Below, piece by piece: positions 51,566 through 59,509 of a stretch of 64,000 nt of DNA. Location: positions 186,001 through 250,000 of the forward strand of contig NZ_JAOEBG010000005.1 of the NCBI RefSeq assembly GCF_029836165.1. The letters run 5' to 3'. Origin of the DNA: Pseudomonas sp. GD04091. Lineage in GTDB: Bacteria > Pseudomonadota > Gammaproteobacteria > Pseudomonadales > Pseudomonadaceae. Each line of letters opens with the position of its first letter. Position 1 is the first letter of the stretch. Made by a program: the position numbers and the translations under genes. A model generated the notes under the pieces. The model was given only the letters and a program-made list of their open reading frames with translations, had not been told where the DNA came from and made no database searches.

Positions 51566-52336
51566 TTACGCCAAGCGTTGGCAGACGTAAGCCTGGGTGC
51601 GATACGGGAAGGCGATGCGGTCGCGACCCTTGAGGTCCGGGTGATTGTCGATCAAGGCCTGCAGCTGGTCCATGACCCGGTCCTGTTCGGCCGCCGGCAG
51701 GGCGGCGATGAAACTCACCGAGCGCAGCCGCTCGAGAATCACCGTCCGTGGGCTGCCTTCATGGGCGTGGGGCAGGGTGGTCAGTTGTGGCGCGCTGAAC
51801 CAGCGACCATCGAAGGCCTCACGCCAGCGGCCAGTGTGAAACCGTGGGGTGTCGCCCTCGTAGGGCGTGATGATGTCGGTGATCCGCGCCACCCAGTCCA
51901 CCGTCTCGTCGCGCACATTCCAGATCAGCCCCAGCCGCCCGCCGGGGGCGAGGACCCGGTGCATCTCGGCCAGGGCTTCGGCGTCGGCGAACCAGTGGAA
52001 CGCCTGGGCGCAGACCAGCACCTGCTGGCTGGCGTCGGCCACCGGAATACGCTGGGCGGTGCCTTCGAGCACGGGCACTTCGGGTAGCCCTTCACTGAAT
52101 CGCTCGCGCATGGCGGCCACCGGTTCCACCGCCGTCAGGCGGGGCGCAAGCGGTTCGAGCAGACGGGTGAACTTGCCGGTACCGGCGCCCAGGTCGAGCA
52201 CCGCCGTGCCCGGGCCGATGCCCAGGGTATCGCGCAGCCAGCCCTGCAAGGCGGCAGGGTAGTCCGGCCGACCCTGCTCGTAGTTGCCCGAATGGCGGGT
52301 GTAGCCGGTACTGGCCGAGGCGTGTACATCCTTCAT
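51566..52336 (-). CDS. Class I SAM-dependent methyltransferase
   Basis: The 256-residue protein has a methyltransferase-11-type core: VLDLGAGTGKFTRLLEPL (motif I, about residues 47-64), LTAVEPVAAMRERF, VLEGTAQRIPVADASQQVLVCAQAFHWF, and EMHRVLAPGGRLGLIWNVRDE. The N-terminal SGYTRHSGNYEQGRPDYP pattern places it with small-molecule methyltransferases of the yeast Tmt1 / YcgJ kind. The acceptor is unknown. GGAGGG lies directly before the ATG at 52336. Its long upstream frame is not supported because this ATG has the only good ribosome site. Confidence 0.82.
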   Translation of the reverse strand: MKDVHASASTGYTRHSGNYEQGRPDYPAALQGWLRDTLGIGPGTAVLDLGAGTGKFTRLLEPLAPRLTAVEPVAAMRERFSEGLPEVPVLEGTAQRIPVADASQQVLVCAQAFHWFADAEALAEMHRVLAPGGRLGLIWNVRDETVDWVARITDIITPYEGDTPRFHTGRWREAFDGRWFSAPQLTTLPHAHEGSPRTVILERLRSVSFIAALPAAEQDRVMDQLQALIDNHPDLKGRDRIAFPYRTQAYVCQRLA

Positions 52337-52408
52337 GGAAAATCCCTCCGAATGACCTGACGGCAATGTTACCCTTGCGCCTTTCGTTGCCAACCCCCGG
52401 ACCGATTC

Positions 52409-52879
52409 ATGCTGTTCAATCTCGCCGTGCTGTTCGGCACCCTGGTGGCCATGGAGGGCGTCGGCACGCTGGCCCACAAGTACGTCATGCACGGCTGGGG
52501 CTGGTGGCTGCACCGCTCGCACCATGAACCGCAGCTGGGCATGCTGGAGACCAACGACCTGTACCTGCTGGCCCTGGGCCTGATCGCCACGGCGCTGGTG
52601 GCGCTGGGCAAGGCCGGGCATGCGCCGTTGCAATGGGTCGGCGGTGGGGTGGCGGGGTACGCAGTGGCCTATGTGCTGGCCCACGACGGTTTCTTCCACC
52701 GACACTGGCCACGGGCGCCGAAGCCGGTCAACCGCTACCTCAGACGCCTGCACCAGGCCCATCGCCTGCACCATGCGGTGAAGGAGCGCCGGGGCAGCGT
52801 GTCGTTCGGGTTCTTCTACGCGCCGCCGTTGCGGGTGCTGAAGCGGCAGTTGAAACGGCGGCGCGACGGGGACAGCTGA
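52409..52879 (+). CDS. crtZ: Beta-carotene hydroxylase CrtZ-like, fatty acid hydroxylase superfamily
   Basis: The 156-residue membrane di-iron enzyme has the four histidine clusters of CrtZ: HKYVMH, HRSHHEP, HDGFFHRHWP and HQAHRLHHAVKE, followed by the family's SVSFGFFYAPP. It has four hydrophobic segments and a basic C-terminal tail. CrtZ hydroxylates the beta-rings of carotenoids to make zeaxanthin. No other carotenoid gene is present in this window, so the true substrate may be an unrelated lipid or a diet- or partner-derived carotenoid. It is divergent from the methyltransferase and converges with the BASS transporter. Confidence 0.83.
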   Translation: MLFNLAVLFGTLVAMEGVGTLAHKYVMHGWGWWLHRSHHEPQLGMLETNDLYLLALGLIATALVALGKAGHAPLQWVGGGVAGYAVAYVLAHDGFFHRHWPRAPKPVNRYLRRLHQAHRLHHAVKERRGSVSFGFFYAPPLRVLKRQLKRRRDGDS

Positions 52880-52890
52880 GCTTCACGCGT

Positions 52891-53781
52891 CTATGCGCCG
52901 TCGCTGATCGTGCTGGCGGCCTTGTGCCCCCGGCTCACCCACCAGCCAAACCCGGCCGCGGTGAAGAACATGATCAGGCTGTAGATCGCCGCCGGCACCG
53001 CCATGGTGGCGTTGTTCAGCAGCGATGGGCTCAGGGCCAGGGCGATGGCCAGGGTGCCGTTATGGATGCCGATCTCCATGCCGATGGCGATCGCCTGGCG
53101 CTTCGGAATGCTCAGCAGACGAGGCACCCAGTAGCCCACCCCCAGGCTGAGCAGGTTGAACAGCAGCGCGGCGGCGCCCACGATCGGCGCGTACTCGACC
53201 ACGGTCTGCCAGTCCTTGGCCAGGGCCAGGACGATGGTGAAGGCCAGGAACAGCGCCGCCACGATCTTCATCGGCTTTTCCATGCGCGCGGCGAAGCGCG
53301 GCGCCCAATGGCGGATCAGCATGCCCAGCGCCACCGGCAGCAGCACGATGGCGAACACCTGCATGACCTTGGCGAACTGCAACGGGATGGCCTGGTCCGA
53401 CTCCATGAACCAGATCAGCGACAGGTTCACCAGCAGCGGCATGGTCAGGATGGCGATCAGCGAATTGACCGCGGTGAGGGTGATGTTCAGCGCCACATCG
53501 CCGTGGGCCAGGTGGCTGAACAGGTTAGCGGTGGTGCCGCCCGGCGAGGCGGCCAGCAGCATCAGGCCCACCGCCAGCGCCGATTCCAGGCCGAAGCCGT
53601 TGGCGATCAGGAAGCACACCAGCGGCAGCAGGAGGATCTGGCAGACCAGGCCGACCACCACCGGCTTGGGATACTTCACCACCCGGGCGAAGTCGGCCAG
53701 GGTCAGTGACAGACCCAGACCGAGCATGATGATGCCCAGGGCCAGGGGCAGGAGGGTGGTGAGCAGGGGCGATGCGGTCAT
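52891..53781 (-). CDS. Bile acid:sodium symporter (BASS) family transporter
   Basis: The 296-residue protein has nine to ten membrane helices with the BASS pattern. LPLALGIIMLGLGLSLTLADF forms the first helices. GLMLLAASPGGTTANLFSHLAHGDVALNITLTAVNSLIA is the unwound crossover helix region that binds sodium. GMEIGIHNGTLAIALAL is the second crossover. Members import organic acids with sodium; the substrate here is not known. The stop lies 12 bases from the crtZ stop in convergent orientation. Confidence 0.86.
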   Translation of the reverse strand: MTASPLLTTLLPLALGIIMLGLGLSLTLADFARVVKYPKPVVVGLVCQILLLPLVCFLIANGFGLESALAVGLMLLAASPGGTTANLFSHLAHGDVALNITLTAVNSLIAILTMPLLVNLSLIWFMESDQAIPLQFAKVMQVFAIVLLPVALGMLIRHWAPRFAARMEKPMKIVAALFLAFTIVLALAKDWQTVVEYAPIVGAAALLFNLLSLGVGYWVPRLLSIPKRQAIAIGMEIGIHNGTLAIALALSPSLLNNATMAVPAAIYSLIMFFTAAGFGWWVSRGHKAASTISDGA

Positions 53782-53963
53782 GGTCGTCTCTCGGGCGAAG
53801 GATCTCGACGAGTGTAGGTGGCGGTGGAACGATAGCTAATCGCAATGCCCCCTTCTTGGTAACCGTTTATTGCCGGCGCCAGCCGTGCTCGCGGCCCCGT
53901 GTCGCGTTGCGATGCGACGCCCGGCGCAGTAGCATTCGCGCTTTTGCCGAGGATTCGCCTGTC

Positions 53964-54842
53964 ATGCCGTTCCAGCCAGGTCTGCTTGCCACCCCGGTGC
54001 CGGCCCATGCCCGCCACCTGTTCTTCGCCCTCGATTCGCTCGAGGCCTTGCCCGCCGTCCTGGATCAGCTGCTGTCGCAGGTCGACGGGCAGCGCCTGAT
54101 CCTGGCGGTCGGCGCGCCGCTGGCCAAGGCTCTGCGCCGCGAAGTGCCGGGCCTGCGCAGCTTCCCGCAGCTGGACGCGGTGGTGGAGAACCCGGCGACC
54201 CAGCACGCCCTGTGGCTGTGGCTGCGTGGCGCCGAGCGCGGCGAACTGTTCCTGCGGGCCCAGGCCTTGCAACAGATGCTGGCGCCGGCCCTGCGCCTGG
54301 TCGACAGCGTGGACGGCTTCCTGCACCAGGGCGGTCATGACCTGACCGGCTATGAAGACGGCACGGAAAACCCGGTGGATGAAGATGCGGTTGCCGCGGC
54401 CATCGTGGCGGGCGATGTTCCGGGGCTGGCGGGTTCGAGCTTCGCCGCCTTCCAGTTGTGGAAGCACGACCTGAACTACTTCAAGTCGCTGCCCCAGGCC
54501 GAGCAGGACAACATCATCGGCCGGCGCCTGAGCGACAACGAAGAGCTCGATGACGCCCCCGAATCGGCCCACGTCAAGCGCACCGCCCAGGAGAGCTTCG
54601 AACCCGAGGCGTTCGTGGTACGTCGCTCGGTGGCCTGGACCGACGAGCGTGGCGCGGGCCTGGCGTTCGTCGCCCTGGGCTTCTCGCTGGATGCCTTCGA
54701 GGTGCAGCTGCGGCGCATGAGCGGGCTGGAGGATGGTGTGGTCGATGGCCTGTACCGCTTCAGCCGGCCGTTGAGCGGGGGCTATTACTGGTGCCCGCCG
54801 CTGGGCGAGGCCGGCGCCGACCTGAGCCTGTTGCTGGGCTGA
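53964..54842 (+). CDS. Dye-decolorizing (DyP-type) haem peroxidase
   Basis: This 292-residue protein has the DyP ferredoxin-like duplication. The GXXDG motif is GYEDGTENP (about residues 129-137), with the distal catalytic Asp. A proximal His with following Arg is found in APESAHVKRTAQESFEPEAFVVRRS. No Tat signal is present, so it is a cytoplasmic B-type enzyme, possibly packaged in an encapsulin if one exists elsewhere. DyP peroxidases oxidise dyes, lignin phenols and haem-like compounds with peroxide. It stands alone, and a hairpin follows the stop. Confidence 0.88.
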   Translation: MPFQPGLLATPVPAHARHLFFALDSLEALPAVLDQLLSQVDGQRLILAVGAPLAKALRREVPGLRSFPQLDAVVENPATQHALWLWLRGAERGELFLRAQALQQMLAPALRLVDSVDGFLHQGGHDLTGYEDGTENPVDEDAVAAAIVAGDVPGLAGSSFAAFQLWKHDLNYFKSLPQAEQDNIIGRRLSDNEELDDAPESAHVKRTAQESFEPEAFVVRRSVAWTDERGAGLAFVALGFSLDAFEVQLRRMSGLEDGVVDGLYRFSRPLSGGYYWCPPLGEAGADLSLLLG

Positions 54843-54854
54843 CAGGCCCTCATC

Positions 54855-54903
54855 GCGGGGCAGGCCCACTCCCACAGAGCCCGTGGGAGCGGGCTTGCCC
54901 CGC
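54855..54903. terminator. REP hairpin between the DyP and porin genes
   Basis: GCGGGGCAGGCCC and GGGCTTGCCCCGC arms with an inner CTCCCAC/GTGGGAG stem form a near-perfect 49-base hairpin between convergent stop codons. One mismatch lies in the outer arm. Confidence 0.75.
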
Positions 54904-54909
54904 GCTGGT

Positions 54910-56223
54910 TCAGAACGGCACCGCCACCGTCAGCTGGCTGTACACGTTGGTCCCACTGCCCACCTGATTCCCGCCATTGCTTTGATCCTTGCGCGGCTTG
55001 AACAGCCCCAGCAGCGGGGTGACGATCAGGTGCTCGCTGATCGCCCATTCCACATACAGGTCCAGCTCCTGCGCATCCAGGTTCAAGGTGTCGCGGCTGC
55101 GCACGGTATCGAAGTCGAAGAACAGCGCGCCGACGGTGACGTTGTCCAACGGCGTGGCCTTCAGGCCGACATGATGAATCCCGCTGTTGGTGTTGAACGG
55201 CCCGGCATAGTTGCCGGCCACCTCACCCTGGATCCAGGTGCCGTAACCGCTGGACAGACCGGTGAACAGCAGGTCCCAGCCCGCCGAGTAGCGGGTGTAG
55301 CGATAGGTCAGGCTTGGCGCCCAGGGCGCATCGGCGAAGGTGTAGCCGGCCTCGGCGTACCAGGCGGTCTCGTTGCCGCCACGCCTGTCCTGCCAGGCGT
55401 ACTCGAAGGCCAGCCGGGTGTTTTCCAGGCCTGCGTTGCCTTCGCCGCGCAGGCTGTAGACGTCCATGCCTTCGCGGGCCTTCTGGAACTCGCTGGCCCA
55501 CTGGTCGGCCACGTCGATGCCATGGAGGTAGGTCAGGCCCAGGGTGCCCAGTGCATGGGTGTACTCCAGGGTGCCGGCCGCGAGTTCGGTCTCGGCCTGG
55601 GCACGGTTGTCGGACTTGAGCCACAGCACGCTGCCGTGCAGCCCTTCCTTGCCGCCCAGGCGCAGCACCGCCGTGCGGTCGAAGGCATGGCGCGCGCCCA
55701 GGTAGAAGCCGCCGCCACGGTTGAGGTGGCCGTCGGCCGGGCCCTTGCCGAGGTTGGGGCCGTCGTCGTTGATCAGGAAACCGGTGCCCAGCTGGATGAC
55801 TTGGCGGCCAGCGGAGATGTCCACGCCATCCTTGCCCAGCAGCGGCAACAGATCGCCCGAGCGCCAGCCCAGGTAGGCGTCCTCGATCTTGGTGGTCCGC
55901 TCGGAGCCGTCCTGGTTGCCCCCCGCGTCGCCGTCGCCCCAGGCACCGGAGCTGACCCAGTTCAAGGCACCGTACAAGGTGCCGTTGCCGGCCAGGCCCT
56001 GATCGCCGCTGAGGCCGTACTTGATGAAGGCCTCGCGCCAGGTCGAGCCGCCCTGGGTGCCGTCGTAATTGTGGCGGCTGTTGAACATGCCCCAGACCGC
56101 GAGCAGGTCGGCGTTCAGGTGGCTGTCGTCATCGGCGTACAGCTCGTGAGCCGGGCTGGCCTGGCCGTGAACCAGCAAGGTCAGGGCCGTGGCCAGGGCG
56201 GTGCGACGTGGGGTCAGACGCAT
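54910..56223 (-). CDS. Outer-membrane beta-barrel, alginate-export-like porin
   Basis: The 437-residue protein has a signal peptide (MRLTPRRTALATALTLLVHGQASPAHA-like, ending near residue 26) and repeated amphipathic strands ending in TVAVPF with a C-terminal Phe. Segments such as EDAYLGWRSGDLLPLLGKDGVDISAGRQVIQLGTGFLINDD, FYLGARHAFDRTAVLRLGG and FTYRYTRYSAGW-type strands resemble the alginate-export/AlgE-like porin domain. It lies 177 bases downstream of two SDR genes on the same strand and could admit an aromatic substrate for that cluster. Substrate and operon membership are inference. Confidence 0.78.
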   Translation of the reverse strand: MRLTPRRTALATALTLLVHGQASPAHELYADDDSHLNADLLAVWGMFNSRHNYDGTQGGSTWREAFIKYGLSGDQGLAGNGTLYGALNWVSSGAWGDGDAGGNQDGSERTTKIEDAYLGWRSGDLLPLLGKDGVDISAGRQVIQLGTGFLINDDGPNLGKGPADGHLNRGGGFYLGARHAFDRTAVLRLGGKEGLHGSVLWLKSDNRAQAETELAAGTLEYTHALGTLGLTYLHGIDVADQWASEFQKAREGMDVYSLRGEGNAGLENTRLAFEYAWQDRRGGNETAWYAEAGYTFADAPWAPSLTYRYTRYSAGWDLLFTGLSSGYGTWIQGEVAGNYAGPFNTNSGIHHVGLKATPLDNVTVGALFFDFDTVRSRDTLNLDAQELDLYVEWAISEHLIVTPLLGLFKPRKDQSNGGNQVGSGTNVYSQLTVAVPF

Positions 56224-56400
56224 GGATCGATCCTCGTTTGTTGTGTGCGGTCTTGCGTGCCGCGTTGTTGTGGAGGCAGGTGTCGAAAGGCGACGCGCCA
56301 TTAGCGCGTGGAACGGTAAGTACGGTCTTGCCCGTGGCTGCCAGCGGGCTTGCACGTCGGCGCCAACGCGATTTGCAGGCCTGCTGCGGACTTCGTGGGC

Positions 56401-57168
56401 TCACCGCCTGACAGTGGTCTCAGGCAACGTGGCGCCTCCGTCCACCACCAGGGTTTGGCCAGTGATGTAGCGGGCGGCGTCGGACGCCAGGAACAGCATC
56501 GCTGCGGCGATATCGGCGGGCTCTCCCAAGCGCCCCAGAGGTACGCCGGCGGCGATACGCGCGTTCAAGGCCACATCGCCGAGGTTGCCCATGGCCGGTG
56601 TGCGCACCATCCCAGGCTCCACGGCGTTGACCCGCACGTTCAGCGGCGCCAGTTCCAGCGCGGCATTGCGAATGAAACCGTTGACCCCGGCCTTGGACGC
56701 GGCGTAATGGCTCAGGCCCGGATAGGCCACCCGCGGGCCGGTCACCGACGAGGTGGCCAGCACGCAACCGCCGCCCTGGCGGCGGAACAGCGCCAGGGCG
56801 CCCTGGGTCAGCCAGAACAGCGCTTCCAGGTTCACGGCCAGGGTGCGCCGCAGCAGTGCCGGGGTTATCTCGGCGAACGCCGTGAGCGGGAAATACGCGG
56901 CGTTGTGCACCAGCACGTCCAGGCGCTCGAGCCCGGCCAGCAGCAGGGCGATCGAAGCGTGGTCGGCCAGGTCCAGGGCATGGGCGTGAACCGGGTGTCC
57001 CCGGTCGGCCTGTGTCTCGACCAGGCTTTGCAGTGCCTGCGGGTCGAGGTCCAGCGCCAGTACGCGAGCCCCGCCACGGGCAAAGCCCTCGACGATGGAC
57101 CGGCCGATCCCGCCCGCCGCGCCGGTGACCAGCACCGTGCTGCCTGTGAAGTCGTAGCGCGCGCTCAT
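56401..57168 (-). CDS. Short-chain dehydrogenase/reductase 1 of the aromatic cluster
   Basis: This 255-residue classical SDR has TGAAGGIG (cofactor), LVHNAAYFP (NNAG-like), a Ser in SSVTGPRVAYPGLSHYAASKAG with the Y-x3-K catalytic pair, and NAVEPGMVRTP. An acidic residue after the second strand (LALDLDP) favours NAD over NADP. The protein ends in ITGQTLVVDGGATL. Its ATG overlaps the stop of SDR 2 (ATGA), so translation is coupled. The substrate is probably an alcohol or dihydrodiol intermediate in the adjacent aromatic pathway, but this is not shown by sequence. Confidence 0.87.
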   Translation of the reverse strand: MSARYDFTGSTVLVTGAAGGIGRSIVEGFARGGARVLALDLDPQALQSLVETQADRGHPVHAHALDLADHASIALLLAGLERLDVLVHNAAYFPLTAFAEITPALLRRTLAVNLEALFWLTQGALALFRRQGGGCVLATSSVTGPRVAYPGLSHYAASKAGVNGFIRNAALELAPLNVRVNAVEPGMVRTPAMGNLGDVALNARIAAGVPLGRLGEPADIAAAMLFLASDAARYITGQTLVVDGGATLPETTVRR

Positions 57169-57956
57169 GCGGGCTGCTCCAGGCGGGCGTACGCCAGGGT
57201 CGGCACGTCGACCACGGTCGAGCCGCCGTCGGCGGTGATCACCGCGCCGGTGACGATGCTGGCTTCGGCGCTGACGAGGAACTGGCACACGGCGGCGATC
57301 TCGACGCTGCTGGCCGGGCGCCGCAAGGGCACGTCGGCGGTGACCCGGCGATAGGCGGCGTCGAGGTCCTCCTGGAAATGGTCCATCAACGGCTGCATTT
57401 CCTGATCCGCCATGGGCGTGCGCACCCAGCCCGGACAGACACAGTTGACCCGTACCCCGAATGGCCCATAGTCGCGGGCCAGCGAGCGGGTCAGGCCAAC
57501 CAGAGCGTGCTTGGCGGTGGTGTAGCCACACACCTCGGGACCGGCGGCCAGGGAGGCGATGGAGCCGAGCAGCACCAGGCTGCCGCGCCGTTCGCGCAGC
57601 AGCGGCAGGCAGGCCCGCGCTGTGTGGAAGGCGCTGTCGAGGTTGACGCGCAGGGCCTCGCGCCAGGCGTCGTCGCTGGTCTGATCGGCGCGCCCGAGGC
57701 CATGACCGCCAGCGCAGGCAATCACTGCGTCGAGACCACCAAAGCGCTCGCGCAACCGTGCGATGAAACTGTCCCAGGTGCTGCTGTGCGCGGCATCTCC
57801 GGCCAGCACCAGGCCACCGCAGATCTGGGCGACCCGCTCAAGCGCCTCGGCGCGGCGACCGACCAGCGCCACCTGCCAACCCTGGCTGGCCAGGCGCAGG
57901 GCGCAGGCTTCGCCGATGCCGCTGCCCGCTCCGGTGACCAGCACGCAGCGTGTCAC
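57165..57956 (-). CDS. Short-chain dehydrogenase/reductase 2 of the aromatic cluster
   Basis: This 263-residue classical SDR has VTGAGSGIGEACAL, ACAGGHGLG, SIASLAAGPEVCGYTTAKHAL (Ser, Tyr, Lys) and NCVCPGWVRTPM, and ends VTGAVITADGGSTV. It carries an Arg pair (LVGRRAEAL) after the second strand, as in NADP-preferring SDRs, in contrast to SDR 1. The GTG at 57956 overlaps the stop of the MoaF-like gene, and its own stop overlaps the SDR 1 start, so the three genes form one tightly coupled unit. A long open frame upstream belongs to a different gene and is not part of this one. Confidence 0.85.
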   Translation of the reverse strand: MTRCVLVTGAGSGIGEACALRLASQGWQVALVGRRAEALERVAQICGGLVLAGDAAHSSTWDSFIARLRERFGGLDAVIACAGGHGLGRADQTSDDAWREALRVNLDSAFHTARACLPLLRERRGSLVLLGSIASLAAGPEVCGYTTAKHALVGLTRSLARDYGPFGVRVNCVCPGWVRTPMADQEMQPLMDHFQEDLDAAYRRVTADVPLRRPASSVEIAAVCQFLVSAEASIVTGAVITADGGSTVVDVPTLAYARLEQPA

Positions 57957-58771
57957 AGCCCGTGCTCCGTGCGATTGAGCACCCGGCAGTGCGAGGACAC
58001 CGGGAAGTTGGCCACCGCGTCGAAGCCGCCGCCCTGGTAGCCGAAGATCTTGCCGTCGCTGCGATGCTGCGCCAGGTCGATCATCACCAGGCCCAGGGTC
58101 GGGACGATCTTTTCGCACCAGACGAACAGGTACAGCCGCTCGGCGATCTTGTAGTAGTACGCCCGGTCGGTATCGCACAGGCCTTGCTCGACACCCTTGA
58201 GGCACTGCCAGCTGTAGTGATTGGCGTTGAGGTAGATGTGCTCGTATTCCTCGGTGGGGCTGTAGCGATAGTGGTTGCGCAGGCCGACCAGCTCGGTGGT
58301 CGGCGTGTGCGCACAGGCGCCGGCCTGCCAGGGGCGGTCGAGGCTGCCGTGCAGGAATCTGGCCTCGACGCCGGTCAGCGCCTCGCCGGCCAGGGCCAGC
58401 GGGTACAGGCCACGTTGGGTGCGGGCCTGGTCGGGCAGGTGGCCGAGCACGGCGGTGAAGGCCTGGCTCAGGGTGTCGAGCACCAGCGACACCGACCAGG
58501 CCTGGCCGGCCTCGTGCTTGATGAAATCGACCAGGTAGATGCCCGGACGCACGGACGTCGCCCGGTAGTCGGCGCTGCCCCTGCTGTGGTCGTCGGCCGC
58601 CTGCCAGTGCAGGCGCTCGCCGTCGAAACGGTGGTCGATGACCCAGCCATTGGCGAAGTGCAGGGTGAGCGTGCGTCCGGACAGGTCGGCCAGTTGCGGC
58701 AGGATGAACGCGTCCGGGGCAAAGCCTTCGGCGAGGGCGCCCACGGTGATCCAATCGGCGTGGTTCGGCAT
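57953..58771 (-). CDS. MoaF-like protein
   Basis: The 272-residue protein resembles MoaF of the Klebsiella moaEF operon (monoamine metabolism). It has two lipocalin/beta-barrel-like halves: DLSGRTLTLHFANGWVIDHRFDGERLHWQ...YRATSVRPGIYLVDFIKHE at the N-terminus, and RNHYRYSPTEEYEHIYLNANHYSWQCLKGVEQGLCDTDRAYYYKIAERLYLFVWCEKIVPTLGLVMIDL at the C-terminus. The biochemical role of MoaF is not established; the link to molybdenum cofactor in its old name is doubtful. AGGAG lies nine bases before ATG 58771. The tight overlap with SDR 2 puts it in the aromatic operon. Confidence 0.78.
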   Translation of the reverse strand: MPNHADWITVGALAEGFAPDAFILPQLADLSGRTLTLHFANGWVIDHRFDGERLHWQAADDHSRGSADYRATSVRPGIYLVDFIKHEAGQAWSVSLVLDTLSQAFTAVLGHLPDQARTQRGLYPLALAGEALTGVEARFLHGSLDRPWQAGACAHTPTTELVGLRNHYRYSPTEEYEHIYLNANHYSWQCLKGVEQGLCDTDRAYYYKIAERLYLFVWCEKIVPTLGLVMIDLAQHRSDGKIFGYQGGGFDAVANFPVSSHCRVLNRTEHGL

Positions 58772-58847
58772 GGCGGTGACTCCTGTGGTTGGGATGCCCA
58801 CAGGGTGCAAGCGCGCGCAGGGCGGCGGTATCAACCGGAAGGTTGAG

Positions 58848-59507
58848 TCACAGGTAGAGGCTGGCCACCAGTTCGGTGCGATTGCTCACCCCGACCTTGC
58901 GGAACAGATTGATCAGGTGGGTCTTCACCGTCGGCAGGCCGACGCCCAGAGCACGGGCGATCAGCTTGTTGCTGCTGCCCTGGCGCAGCAATTCGGTAAT
59001 CTGCCGTTCGCGTGGGGTCAGTGCGACCGAGGTGGGTTTGCCCATCGCCGGCTGGCGGGCCACCGCCAACTGCATCAGCCCGTGCAGAGGCAGCAGGCGC
59101 TCGAGCTCGTCGCTGCGGAACTCACCCAGGTTGGCGCAGCGCAGCAGCGAGACACCGGCCAGCGGACGGCCATCGGCTTGGGCGATGATTTCCACCACGT
59201 CCACCACCTGGTGCTGCGCCAGAAAGCGGCGATAAGCGTGGCCCTGTGCCTCGGGCAGGCGGGCCAGCCCCTGGCGCAGCGACACCACCGGTCGACCGAT
59301 GGCTAGACAGCGCCCGGGCTGCAGCGGGTCGAAGGCCCGGTAGTGCGACAGATAGCGGGCATGCATCGGTGCCTGCAGGTCCTGCAGCAGGAAATCGCAG
59401 GCCTGCTGCCCGGCATCGACGCGGTAGAAGGCCGCCAACGAAGCCGGCACCTGCTGGCTGAAGGCCTGCAGGCAGAAGCGGCCCAGATCGTGCGAGGCGC
59501 CGCCCAT
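58848..59507 (-). CDS. LuxR-family regulator of the aromatic cluster
   Basis: The protein is about 219 residues. Its C-terminal LuxR/GerE domain is VALTPRERQITELLRQGSSNKLIARALGVGLPTVKTHLINLFRKVGVSNRTELVASLYL (about residues 160-219). The N-terminal region (LAAFYRVDAGQQACDFLLQDLQAPMHARYLSHYRAFDPLQPGRCLA) looks like a small-molecule sensor domain of unknown type. It starts two bases after the aldehyde dehydrogenase stop and precedes the moaF-like gene, so it is an internal gene of the operon and a likely pathway activator. A 36-base dyad-rich region upstream of the aldehyde dehydrogenase is a candidate target. Confidence 0.8.
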   Translation of the reverse strand: MGGASHDLGRFCLQAFSQQVPASLAAFYRVDAGQQACDFLLQDLQAPMHARYLSHYRAFDPLQPGRCLAIGRPVVSLRQGLARLPEAQGHAYRRFLAQHQVVDVVEIIAQADGRPLAGVSLLRCANLGEFRSDELERLLPLHGLMQLAVARQPAMGKPTSVALTPRERQITELLRQGSSNKLIARALGVGLPTVKTHLINLFRKVGVSNRTELVASLYL

Positions 59508-59509
59508 GC

